A model generated the notes under the pieces. That model did not search any database and had not been told where the DNA came from. It saw nothing but the letters and a program-made list of their open reading frames with translations. The position numbers and the translations under genes are program-made. Positions 1-7,038 of a stretch of DNA of 32,157 bases are shown here, piece by piece; within the stretch, counting starts at the first letter, position 1; the number at the start of each line of letters is the position of its first letter. The DNA is from Hyphomicrobiales bacterium (lineage in GTDB: Bacteria; Pseudomonadota; Alphaproteobacteria; Rhizobiales; JAJFHC01), in NCBI GenBank assembly GCA_021775835.1, contig JAJFHC010000231.1, forward strand, positions 1 to 32,157, read 5' to 3'.

Positions 1-2
1 TC

Positions 3-101
3 AATCATCGGCGGATATTGCAGCCGATCGGTAACATCCCGCCTGCTGAAGCCGAGGAGCGATATTACGCTATGCAGGACAAAGTCCCCATGGCAGCATA
101 A
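3..101 (+). CDS. IS3-family transposase OrfB, C-terminal fragment (5' truncated by window edge)
   Basis: This 32-residue tail reads NHRRILQPIGNIPPAEAEER and then ends ...YYAMQDKVPMAA before a TAA. The pattern 'IGNIPPAEAEERYY' is a hallmark of the extreme C terminus of IS3-family transposases, downstream of the DDE integrase core. The catalytic DDE residues would lie upstream of the window, so activity cannot be judged. The stop codon is 39 bases before the inferred element end, which is normal spacing for this family. Confidence 0.8.
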   Translation, partial: NHRRILQPIGNIPPAEAEERYYAMQDKVPMAA

Positions 102-112
102 CTTAAACCAAA

Positions 113-140
113 CAGCCTCCGACAATCCCGGTGCGGTTCA
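113..140 (+). repeat. Probable right terminal inverted repeat of the IS3-family element
   Basis: The 28 bases after the transposase stop begin CAGCCTCCGACAATC and end CCCGGTGCGGTTCA. Read as the reverse complement they start TGAACCGCACCGGG, which matches my recollection of IS3-group ends. The partner repeat is outside the window, so the exact boundaries are approximate. Confidence 0.55.
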
Positions 141-156
141 CAGTAAGGAATGACCA

Positions 157-387
157 ATGGATGACGACAAACGGGACCTAGTAGGCCAACTGATGGCGAC
201 AGCCACGGCCATGCTTGAAGACACACATGCGATCGCAAGCAAGGGGCAATCGGCCAAGCCCACACACGACGAACTCATCGCCTGTTGTGAGCAACTCAAG
301 ATAGCTTCCGACGATATCAAAACCATTGCAAATGCCGCTTGGATCGTGAGCCGTTGCCAAATCAACGAGGCAGCGGAAAAGCGCTAA
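157..387 (+). CDS. Hypothetical protein, 76 aa
   Basis: I do not recognise this protein. It starts MDDDKRDLVGQLMATAT and is predicted to be mostly helical and soluble, with no signal peptide or membrane segment. It has two cysteines close together (CCEQL) near the middle and one more near the C terminus. A purine-rich stretch (TAAGGAATG) lies 7-15 bases upstream of the ATG and can serve as ribosome binding site, which supports it as a real gene. It sits between the IS3 end and the DUF3489-DUF2924-recombinase set and may be cargo of the same island. No function is proposed. Confidence 0.5.
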   Translation: MDDDKRDLVGQLMATATAMLEDTHAIASKGQSAKPTHDELIACCEQLKIASDDIKTIANAAWIVSRCQINEAAEKR

Positions 388-555
388 TCATTGCGCGCAA
401 TCAACTGGACTTTGGGAACGAAGCAAGCATTCATTGAAACCGTCAGAACAATACACGCTCCCTCCGCGCCGCCCGAACAAAACGTAACGTTCCGGGCTTC
501 AGGCAGTAGCAGCCCCGATATTGGTGGTTGCTCCATCAAACCGAAGGAGTTCGCA

Positions 556-828
556 ATGCAAGACCCCACAACTCATGCCCAACTGACGGCACCGGCAAAA
601 TCAAGACGCAGCCCTAAATCCACCAAGACACAGAAAGTGCTGACCCTTCTGCGTCGCCACAAAGGGGCCACCATCGTCGAGTTGTCCAAAGCGACCCAGT
701 GGCAGGACCACAGCGTCCGAGGCTTCCTGTCGGGCACTGTGAAGCGGCGCATGGGGCTGGATGTTCTGAGCGAGAAGGACGCCAAGGGAGTTCGTCGTTA
801 CCGCATCATCGAACCGGAGGGCGCCTGA
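556..828 (+). CDS. DUF3489 domain protein (winged-helix-like), 90 aa
   Basis: The start is placed at the ATG preceded by CCGAAGGAG with a 6-base gap, although the frame stays open further upstream. After a basic, Lys/Ser/Thr-rich N terminus of about 30 residues, the core runs TQKVLTLLRRHKGATIVELS, then ATQWQDHSVRGFLSG, then an R-x-Y-R-I strand. This is the DUF3489 pattern, which looks like a small winged helix-turn-helix. Family members are commonly found beside DUF2924 proteins and large serine recombinases, as here, where the next gene starts 2 bases after the stop. A DNA-binding helper or regulator of the recombinase is plausible, but its function is not established to my knowledge. Confidence 0.85.
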   Translation: MQDPTTHAQLTAPAKSRRSPKSTKTQKVLTLLRRHKGATIVELSKATQWQDHSVRGFLSGTVKRRMGLDVLSEKDAKGVRRYRIIEPEGA

Positions 829-830
829 TC

Positions 831-1259
831 ATGGTGGATACCTCCAATGTGGACCTCATGGAACTGGAGATCGGCCGATTGGCCGGTCTTCCTCGGGCGG
901 AACTGGTGGAGCGATGGATCAAGGTCTATCGCGCTTCCCCGCCAAAGGGCATCAAACGCGGATTACTGGAACGCTCGTGTGCCTATCAGCTTCAGGCCCG
1001 GCAGTTTGGTGGACTTAAACCCGCAACCGCAAAGGCATTGTTTGCAATCGCCAGGGACAAGTCGGTTGAGCGCAAAACTTCCGATACAGAGTTGAGGTCC
1101 GGTGCGCGGCTCCTCCGGGAGTGGCATGGCGTGAGCCATCAGGTCGAGGTTTTGGACGATGGGTTTGTCTGGAAAGGTCAGCACTTTGCATCGCTATCTG
1201 CGGTGGCCCAGGCGATTACAGGTGCCAAGTGGTCCGGTCCGAGGTTCTTTGGACTATGA
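831..1259 (+). CDS. DUF2924 domain protein, 142 aa
   Basis: The ATG has a GGAGGG sequence about 10 bases upstream, inside the end of the DUF3489 gene. The protein has the full DUF2924 layout: an N-terminal helical part (LMELEIGRLAGLPRAELVER), a middle helix pair, and a C-terminal beta part (WHGVSHQVEVLDDGFVWKGQ) ending in the highly conserved SGPRFFGL. Family proteins are known from phages and integrated elements in Alphaproteobacteria and are typically encoded directly upstream of a serine recombinase. Its stop overlaps the recombinase start (ATGA), which implies translational coupling. The biochemical role is unknown; a recombination directionality or DNA-binding accessory role is a guess from context. 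Confidence 0.9.
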   Translation: MVDTSNVDLMELEIGRLAGLPRAELVERWIKVYRASPPKGIKRGLLERSCAYQLQARQFGGLKPATAKALFAIARDKSVERKTSDTELRSGARLLREWHGVSHQVEVLDDGFVWKGQHFASLSAVAQAITGAKWSGPRFFGL

Positions 1260-2962
1260 GCACGAAGAAAACATATCGCTGTGCGATCTATACGCGCAAG
1301 TCGACGGAAGAGGGTCTGTAACAGGACTTCAACTCCCTTGATGCCCAGCGGGAGGCCTGTGAGGCCTACATTGCCTCACAGGCGAGTCTTGGCTGGAAAC
1401 TGATCAAGACACATTACGATGATGGCGGCATCTCCGGGGGTACTATGGAGCGCCCTGCCCTGATTGAACTGCTTGACGAGATCAAGGCCGGACGGGTTGA
1501 TGTTGTGGTCGTTTACAAGATCGACCGGTTAACCCGGTCGCTCATGGACTTTGCAAAGATTGTTGAGGTGTTTGATGGTCATGAAGTGTCGTTTGTCTCA
1601 GTGACTCAGCAGTTCAATACGACCACTTCCATGGGGCGGCTCACACTGAATGTCCAGCTCTCCTTTGCCCAGTTCGAGCGCGAGGTCACGGCGGAACGTA
1701 TCCGGGACAAGATTGCGGCATCGAAGAAGAAAGGCATGTGGATGGGTGGGCCATCACCACTCGGCTATGATGCGGTGGACAAGCAGCTTGTGGTCAATGG
1801 CATTGAAGCTGAGACAGTGCGCCAGTTGTACCAGTTGTACCTTGAGACAGGCAGCGTCCGGCGATTGAAGGAACGTGCCGACGAACTAGGCATCACCACG
1901 AAGCTCCGGAGCCAGCGCAACGGGCGCACTCGTGGTGGCAAGCTGTTCTCGCGTGGCAATCTCTATCAGCTGCTCTCTAATCCGATCTACATTGGCCAGG
2001 TCGTCCATCACGGTGAAACCTTTGACGGCAAGCAAGATGCAATCATCGATCCAGAAACCTGGGCAGCAGTACAGGATATGATGGCATCGAATGCTGTGGA
2101 TCGTCGGTCATCATCAAACGCGGCGTCCCCCAGTGTTCTGACTGGGCTCATCTTCGATGAGACAGGAGACCGGCTCTCTCCGTCACATGCGATCAAGGAT
2201 GGTGTCCGGTATCGCTACTACGTGTCCCATCGTTTGATAGAAGCTCGGCGAAGAGGCTTCGATGGATGGCGTATACCGGCCAAGGAGATTGAAAGGTATG
2301 TCGTCAGCACCATCGTTCATCATCTGAGCGACAAGTTGAAGCTCTCAAAGCTACTGGATCTTGAAGGCCAATCACCAGACACACATCGCATCGCATTCGA
2401 AAGAGCAGACACCGTTGCCACGCGATTGAAGACAGCACCCCCGCCTGAGTTAGAGACGCTGTTGCAACAAATTCTGCATCGCGTTGAACTTCATCCGGAC
2501 AAGCTGATCATTGAGATTGATGCGGCGCAACTCAAAACGCTCATGGATGTTGCCACTCCCGATCCGCGAAACACCGATCCCCAAAACAGCACTCACCAAA
2601 TTGAATTGCGCCATACGCTCAGGCGACGGGGTGTAGAGACAAAGATTGTTATCGGTGCAAACGGGGCATGCGAATTGCAGCCAGACGATCATCTGATCAT
2701 GACTGTTGCCAAAGCACATTACTGGCTGCGTCTACTCACAAACGGCACCGTCAGTTCGATCAACGAACTGGCCAAGATGGAGCGCGTTGATCGCAATGAG
2801 ATCAGCCGGTTCTTGCCGCTTGCGTTCCTGGCACCTGACATTATCGAGAAGATTCTCGTGGGTAACCAGCCCGTCGATCTGACATACGAACGCCTGCGCC
2901 GGATGCCGCCCCTTTCCTCCTCCTGGAAAGAACAGCGCGAACACCTTGGATTCGCTCGCTGA
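1256..2962 (+). pseudogene. Large serine recombinase (resolvase/invertase superfamily) interrupted by an in-frame TAA
   Basis: Starting at the ATG that overlaps the DUF2924 stop, the frame reads MSTKKTYRCAIYTRKSTEEG-L and then meets TAA at 1319-1321. It then continues in the same frame with QDFNSLDAQREAC to 2962. The family normally has glutamate at the stop position (EEGLEQDFNSLDAQRE), so one GAA-to-TAA change explains the break. Resolvase domain: catalytic serine at codon 16 (YTRKS), then Y-D-D-G-G-I-S-G and KIDRLTRS. The recombinase domain covers roughly codons 215-330. The zinc-ribbon region (TGLIFDETGDRLSPSHAIKD) has no CxxC pairs, as in other recombinases of this module that I remember. 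The next in-frame ATG or GTG after the stop is the ATG at 1445, which would give a 505-residue product lacking the catalytic serine. Either a recently inactivated gene, readthrough, or a sequencing error. Confidence 0.8.
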
Positions 2963-3163
2963 CTGGCGCGCTCGCCAACCATCAAATCCGCAAACGTGTG
3001 GTGGCCAAAAACAGGCCGCAGAGACGATTGGCGAAAACCCTGGAAATTGGCCCAGAATTGCAGTCTCCCCACCAGACAATACCTAATGCAATGGCGCTAA
3101 CCCCACGTAGTAAGGGGCTCATTCCGCTGACCCTTCGGAGGTCTTTGAACTGGGAGGACTGAA
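2963..3163. other. Island/core junction region without a gene
   Basis: This 201-bp stretch separates the recombinase from the tRNA 3' end. It has a CCCC-N9-GGGG hairpin (about 3100-3116) and a small GACC-N7-GGTC dyad near 3129-3143, neither followed by a T run, so I call no terminator. Short open stretches here have no credible start. If the island used the tRNA end as its attachment site, the junction would be at the right edge of this stretch. Confidence 0.4.
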
Positions 3164-3240
3164 TGGTGGGCCCGGCAGGACTCGAACCTGCGACCAGACC
3201 GTTATGAGCGGTCGGCTCTAACCAACTGAGCTACAGGCCC
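3164..3240 (-). tRNA. tRNA with CAU anticodon, probably tRNA-Ile2 (lysidine type)
   Basis: The 77-nt gene folds as a full cloverleaf. Acceptor GGGCCTG pairs with CGGGCCC, the D stem is GCTC/GAGC, the anticodon stem is GACCG/CGGTC around loop CTCATAA, and the T stem is GCAGG/CCTGC. The discriminator is A and the CCA end is encoded. The anticodon CAT is at 3204-3206. Acceptor pairs C4-G69 and C5-G68 are, as I recall, positive determinants for TilS, which converts C34 to lysidine so that the tRNA reads AUA as isoleucine. E. coli elongator tRNA-Met has U/A pairs there. Initiator tRNA is excluded by the paired position 1-72 and the lack of three G-C pairs in the anticodon stem. Annotation pipelines may simply label it tRNA-Met. 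Confidence 0.9.
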
Positions 3241-3290
3241 ACTGAAAACACGTCAAGACGAATGGTTCATGACACATTCACATCGCCGGT

Positions 3291-3318
3291 GATATAGCAG
3301 AATTCGCACAATATCCAA
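3291..3318 (-). promoter_or_regulatory. Weak candidate sigma-70 promoter for the tRNA
   Basis: On the minus strand TTGGAT (3318-3313) and TATATC (3296-3291) are separated by 16 bases. This would start transcription about 45 bases before the mature 5' end of the tRNA. Agreement with consensus is 3/6 and 4/6, so this is suggestive only. Confidence 0.3.
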
Positions 3319-3393
3319 ACCCATTATGAGGTCTCGATATTCTGCATTGTTACGCTATTGTTGCTCACGGAATTTTGTTGAAAGGATCTCCCG

Positions 3394-4113
3394 ATGTTGG
3401 TCAGCCTGCCGCGCCCGGCGCTTGCGTCATGCCTCTTGATTGTCGCCTTGGGCCTGTGGGCCTCCCCGCTGCAGGCCGCCGGTGAAACACCTCGCATGAT
3501 TGCCCTGACAGGTGCCGGTGAAGTCAATGCGGTTCCTGATATCGCCCATGTCACCACCGGTGTCGTCACGCGGGCAAAAACCGCACGTGACGCTCTTTCG
3601 GCAAACAACGCCGCCATGACCGCTGTCCTCAAGGGTCTCGCCAAGGCTGGTATTGCCGAGAAGGACATTGCCACGTCCCAATTCTCCGTGGGACCGGAGT
3701 ATCAGCATTACAAAGATGGCAAGCCGCCGCGGGTGCGAGGCTACCAGGTCTCCAACCGGGTATCCGTCAAGGTTCGCGACCTGTCTCGGCTGGGTGACAC
3801 GCTCGACAGCCTGGTGTCACTGGGATCCAATACCATCAACGGTATTGGTTTTTCCGTCTCAGAGCCCAAGCCCTTGCGCAACCGGGCGCGTGAATTGGCC
3901 GTCGAAGATGCAAGGGCGAAGGCCGAACTTTACGCCAAGGCAGCCGGTGTCACACTCGGCCCGATTCTCTCCATATCCGAAGGTGGTGGATCGCATCCCA
4001 GGCCGGTTGCTTTTGCCCGTTCGGAAGCACTGATGGCCGCCGATTCTGTGCCAATTTCCAGGGGAGAGCAAACGATCGGTATGCAGGTGCGCATTACCTG
4101 GGAGATCAAGTAG
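3394..4113 (+). CDS. SIMPL-domain (DUF541) secreted protein, 239 aa
   Basis: The N terminus is a clear Sec signal peptide: a hydrophobic core (ASCLLIVALGLWAS) and probable cleavage near LQA-AG at residues 28-30. The mature part matches the SIMPL/DUF541 family: an opening strand ITLTGxGEVxxxPD-like motif (IALTGAGEVNAVPDIAHVT), a helical ARDALSANNAAMTAVLKGL segment, the QFSVGPEY strand, and a C-terminal AKAELYAKAAGVTLGPILSI motif. SIMPL proteins are periplasmic or outer-membrane associated; some bacterial members are linked to oxidative stress tolerance, but no enzymatic activity is known. AAGGA lies about 9 bases before the ATG. It appears to be a single-gene unit, divergent from the tRNA and convergent with the ABC operon (53-bp gap). 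Confidence 0.88.
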   Translation: MLVSLPRPALASCLLIVALGLWASPLQAAGETPRMIALTGAGEVNAVPDIAHVTTGVVTRAKTARDALSANNAAMTAVLKGLAKAGIAEKDIATSQFSVGPEYQHYKDGKPPRVRGYQVSNRVSVKVRDLSRLGDTLDSLVSLGSNTINGIGFSVSEPKPLRNRARELAVEDARAKAELYAKAAGVTLGPILSISEGGGSHPRPVAFARSEALMAADSVPISRGEQTIGMQVRITWEIK

Positions 4114-4166
4114 TCAACGAGGCCGGCATCGCCCACTCCGGGCAATGCGGTTCGGCATGTCCTGGT

Positions 4167-4982
4167 TCAAAACCGCAGTGACCGCAGGCCGACATAGCGA
4201 TCGAGCAGAAAGATGACGACAAACGTCATGGCGATGCTGATGCTCGATACCGCAGCAGCCGTCGGATCAAAATCCCATCTCAGATAATCAAAGAGTTGGA
4301 TCGGCAGAGTGTTGGTGCCGATCCCTTTCAACAGCAGCGAGATGTTGAAAATGTCGAATGAGATGACAAAAGCAAACAGGCACCCGGTGATGACGCCCGG
4401 CTTGATCAGCGGCAGCGTAATCCGCCGGAAGGTTTGACCGGGCGATGCTCCCAGGCTGCGGGCCGCCTCCTCCACCGATCTGTCGAAATTGAACAGCGAC
4501 GTCGCCACATTCATGAACACGTAGGGAATCGTGATGACGATGTGACCGATCTGAATGCCGATGGAGTATTTTGTCCCGACACCGATTTCGTACATGAAGA
4601 ACAACAGGGCGATGGCCGTCAGGATTTCCGGGATCAAGAGCGGCCCCATCAGAAAGAGGCGCAAGAAACCTTTGGCCCAGCCTGCGTGGCGCACAACGTA
4701 GACCGCTGCCATGGTGCCGATAACGCCTGATACGATCGTTGCGATGATAGCGATCTGGAACGAGTAGACGATCGCATCCATGAATTGCTGGTTGCCATAG
4801 AGCGTCCCGAACCAGCGAAGTGACAAGCCTTGTGGCGGAAAGGCCAGGAATTCTCCGGCATTGAGCGACAGCACGACGATCAGCACAATGGGCGCCATGA
4901 GAAAGATGTACACCACCGTGATGAACAGGTTCATGAGTCGGTCTGCCGCCTGCCCCGGACGCCTCTGGATCAACTTGCTCAT
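4167..4982 (-). CDS. ABC transporter permease, polyamine-type (PotC/PotI-like), 271 aa
   Basis: The start is placed at 4982 (MSKLIQRRPGQAADRL) because it forms an ATGA overlap with the stop of the upstream permease; an upstream extension would run deep into that gene. Six hydrophobic segments are visible, beginning with LFITVVYIFLMAPIVLIVVL. The cytoplasmic EAA loop reads EEAARSLGASPGQTFRRITL, followed by PLIKPGVITG, and contacts the ATPase. The family imports polyamines, other amines, iron chelates or organic acids, so the substrate cannot be read from the permease. It is the last gene of the solute-binding protein-ATPase-permease-permease operon. Confidence 0.9.
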   Translation of the reverse strand: MSKLIQRRPGQAADRLMNLFITVVYIFLMAPIVLIVVLSLNAGEFLAFPPQGLSLRWFGTLYGNQQFMDAIVYSFQIAIIATIVSGVIGTMAAVYVVRHAGWAKGFLRLFLMGPLLIPEILTAIALLFFMYEIGVGTKYSIGIQIGHIVITIPYVFMNVATSLFNFDRSVEEAARSLGASPGQTFRRITLPLIKPGVITGCLFAFVISFDIFNISLLLKGIGTNTLPIQLFDYLRWDFDPTAAAVSSISIAMTFVVIFLLDRYVGLRSLRF

Positions 4983-5851
4983 GGCAACCTCCGGGTCAAC
5001 CGACTGGAGAGCATGAAGTATGACCACACCGAAATAACCGCCGTCACGGCAAGGATGAGCGCGAGGGCCGCGCCTGCGGGCCAACGAAAATTGTCAACCA
5101 GATACTGGATGACCAGGACCGACATGGTTTTGGCTCGAGCGCCACCCAGCATGGCCGGGGTCACGTAAGCACTGATTGCGAGCACGAACACCAGGATCGT
5201 GCCAGCCTGAATACCCGGCACACTCAATGGCAGAGTGACCTTGCGAAATGCCATGAATCGGGAAGCGCCAAGTGACCGGGCGGCCGACTCCAGTTCAGGA
5301 TTTATTGCCTGAATATTGCCCAGGAGCGGCAAGATGATGAAGGGCAGAAAGACATGGACCAGAGCGATCATTACGCCCAGATTGTTGTTCATCAACTGCA
5401 CCGGCAGATCGGTCAGCCCAAGCCCCTTCAGGGCCTGATTGATGACCCCGTTGTTTGACAAGATAATCATCCAGCCGAATGTTCTCACGACCAGACCTAC
5501 CAGCAGCGGGGACAACACAAAGGCGTAGAGGAACCCTTTCCATCGGCTCCTGGTGCGGGCGAGGTGATAGGCAACCGGATAGCCGAGCAACAGCGTAATG
5601 ATCGTGACACACAAGCCGAGACCGACCGTACGCAGGAGAATTCCCAGAACGAAATCATCACTCAATGCACTCGAATAGTGAGATAACGTATAACCATCGC
5701 CAAACGCCGCCTTGGTCGACGCTGTGCGGAAACTCATCACGATGATGGTAAAATAGGGCAGCACAAAAAAGGTGATCAGGAGCGCGCCGGCCGGAACGAT
5801 CAACAAGGCAGGGCCATACCGGCCAAGTCGGTTTTGCCCAATACCGGTCAT
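4979..5851 (-). CDS. ABC transporter permease, polyamine-type (PotB/PotH-like), 290 aa
   Basis: The protein starts MTGIGQNRLGRYGPALLIVP and has six predicted membrane helices. The PotB-type periplasmic stretch follows the first helix (SFRTASTKAAFGDGYTLSHY). The EAA loop is ESAARSLGASRFMAFRKVTL followed by PLSVPGIQAG. The partner permease downstream has a matching loop, so the pair would form the heterodimeric channel. The ATG overlaps the stop of the ATPase gene by 4 bp, and its own stop overlaps the next start by 4 bp; the three genes are therefore translationally coupled. Substrate specificity is set mainly by the binding protein. Confidence 0.9.
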   Translation of the reverse strand: MTGIGQNRLGRYGPALLIVPAGALLITFFVLPYFTIIVMSFRTASTKAAFGDGYTLSHYSSALSDDFVLGILLRTVGLGLCVTIITLLLGYPVAYHLARTRSRWKGFLYAFVLSPLLVGLVVRTFGWMIILSNNGVINQALKGLGLTDLPVQLMNNNLGVMIALVHVFLPFIILPLLGNIQAINPELESAARSLGASRFMAFRKVTLPLSVPGIQAGTILVFVLAISAYVTPAMLGGARAKTMSVLVIQYLVDNFRWPAGAALALILAVTAVISVWSYFMLSSRLTRRLP

Positions 5852-6918
5852 TGCAGAACCCAGGCATTGACATCCGAAAACCCGACCTCAACCGGGTCTC
5901 CCGGCTGAAATGGGCAATCGGGCCGTGCATCGACCCGCAAGGTCGACCCATCGGGGAGTCCGACGGTCAGATCGATGGCGTGTCCCAGATAGACCGCACT
6001 TTGCACGGTTGCGCCAACCATATTGCTTTCGGCCAGAGCGTTACCGACCCGCAGGTTCTCCGGCCTCACCATGACAGTGACCCTGGCACCTGTATTCAGT
6101 GAAGCACCATCCGAAATCGAAGTTTGTGCCGCCACCGGACCGAACCCGCACTCCACCCGACAACTCCCGTTGCTGTCAGCCGACAAAACCGTCCCCTCAA
6201 AAAAACTTGCCGTTCCTACAAACTCGGCGACCTGCCGGTTTACAGGCCGGTCATAGATATCGCTCGGTGTTCCTGCTTGTGAGATTTGCCCATCGAACAT
6301 CACGACAATTCTGTCGGACATCACGATTGCTTCCGATTGATCGTGAGTCACATAGATGCTCGTAATTCCGACACGCTGTTGCAGGTCACGGATGAAGTAA
6401 CGCTTGTCGTCGCGAAGCGACGCGTCCAGATTGGCGAGCGGTTCGTCGAGGAGAAGGACAGAGGGTTCGATCACAAGAGCACGGGCCAGAGCAACACGTT
6501 GCTGCTGCCCGCCCGAGAGTTCCCTTGGGAAACGGCTGTCCATGCCAGTCAGTTGCACCATCTCCAGAACAGTATCGATCCGCTTTCGGGCTTCCGACTC
6601 CGGTATACGCCGCATCTCCAGGCCAAAACTCAGATTCTCACGCACATTCATGTGCGGAAACAGGGCATAGGACTGAAACACCATCCCCACATCGCGGTGT
6701 TCGGGTGCAAGCCAAGTCATGTCCCGGTCGCCAAAATGGATCTCGCCGTCGTTTGGGAACTCAAATCCCGCGACGCAACGCAGTGTTGTGGTCTTGCCGC
6801 AGCCACTGGGTCCCAACAGCGATACGAATTCCCCCTCTTCTATCTCGAGCGAAAAATCCTTGAGTACACTGACGTCACCGAAACTCTTGCAGAGATCGAG
6901 CAATTTGATTGCTGTCAT
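5848..6918 (-). CDS. ABC transporter ATP-binding protein (PotA-like), 356 aa
   Basis: The start at 6918 (MTAIKLLDLCKSFGD) begins directly with the first strand of the nucleotide-binding domain. Walker A is GPSGCGKTT, the Q loop is VFQSYALFPHM, the signature is LSGGQQQRV, Walker B is VLLLDEP with the D loop ANLDA, and the switch histidine is VTHDQ. A C-terminal TOBE-like regulatory region follows from about residue 235 (VNRQVAEFVGTASFFEGTV) to the end, as in PotA/MalK-type ATPases. It would energise import through the two permeases encoded next. One oddity is DASLRDDKRYFIRDLQQ where most relatives have R-x-x-M-R. The gene follows a terminator-like hairpin behind the binding protein gene. Confidence 0.92.
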   Translation of the reverse strand: MTAIKLLDLCKSFGDVSVLKDFSLEIEEGEFVSLLGPSGCGKTTTLRCVAGFEFPNDGEIHFGDRDMTWLAPEHRDVGMVFQSYALFPHMNVRENLSFGLEMRRIPESEARKRIDTVLEMVQLTGMDSRFPRELSGGQQQRVALARALVIEPSVLLLDEPLANLDASLRDDKRYFIRDLQQRVGITSIYVTHDQSEAIVMSDRIVVMFDGQISQAGTPSDIYDRPVNRQVAEFVGTASFFEGTVLSADSNGSCRVECGFGPVAAQTSISDGASLNTGARVTVMVRPENLRVGNALAESNMVGATVQSAVYLGHAIDLTVGLPDGSTLRVDARPDCPFQPGDPVEVGFSDVNAWVLQ

Positions 6919-6985
6919 CGTAACACCACCACGATCATCAGGAGTGTGACCCGAAACGATCATGCTCCGATGTGACGAAAGTTCC

Positions 6986-7021
6986 AAAAAAGAATCCCGG
7001 GAACACTATGGTTCCCGGGAT
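6986..7021 (-). terminator. Rho-independent terminator/attenuator between binding-protein and ATPase genes
   Basis: Perfect 11-bp stem ATCCCGGGAAC / GTTCCCGGGAT (6994-7004 and 7011-7021) with a 6-base loop. On the minus strand it is followed by TCTTTTTT (A run 6986-6991 on plus). It lies 18 bases after the solute-binding protein stop. Such hairpins commonly let the binding protein be made in excess over the membrane components, either by partial termination or by protecting the 3' end. Confidence 0.85.
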
Positions 7022-7038
7022 AGGTCGGCAGGGAGAAA

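Larger units (their letters stand above)
1..140 (+). mobile_element. Right end of an IS3-family insertion sequence (rest lies left of the window)
   Basis: The first 101 bases encode the C-terminal tail typical of IS3-family OrfB transposases. They are followed by a terminal sequence (about 113-140) that resembles the inverted repeats of this family and ends in GGTGCGGTTCA. The left end is outside the window, so neither the target-site duplication nor the element's integrity can be checked. The next gene starts 17 bases beyond the inferred edge, so the element may supply its promoter; that is inference. Confidence 0.75.

Noticed and set aside
2963..3140. Open stretches after the recombinase stop in two other frames as a further gene
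   Set aside because: They have no start codon with a ribosome binding site and no family I recognise; they could be remnants but this cannot be shown.
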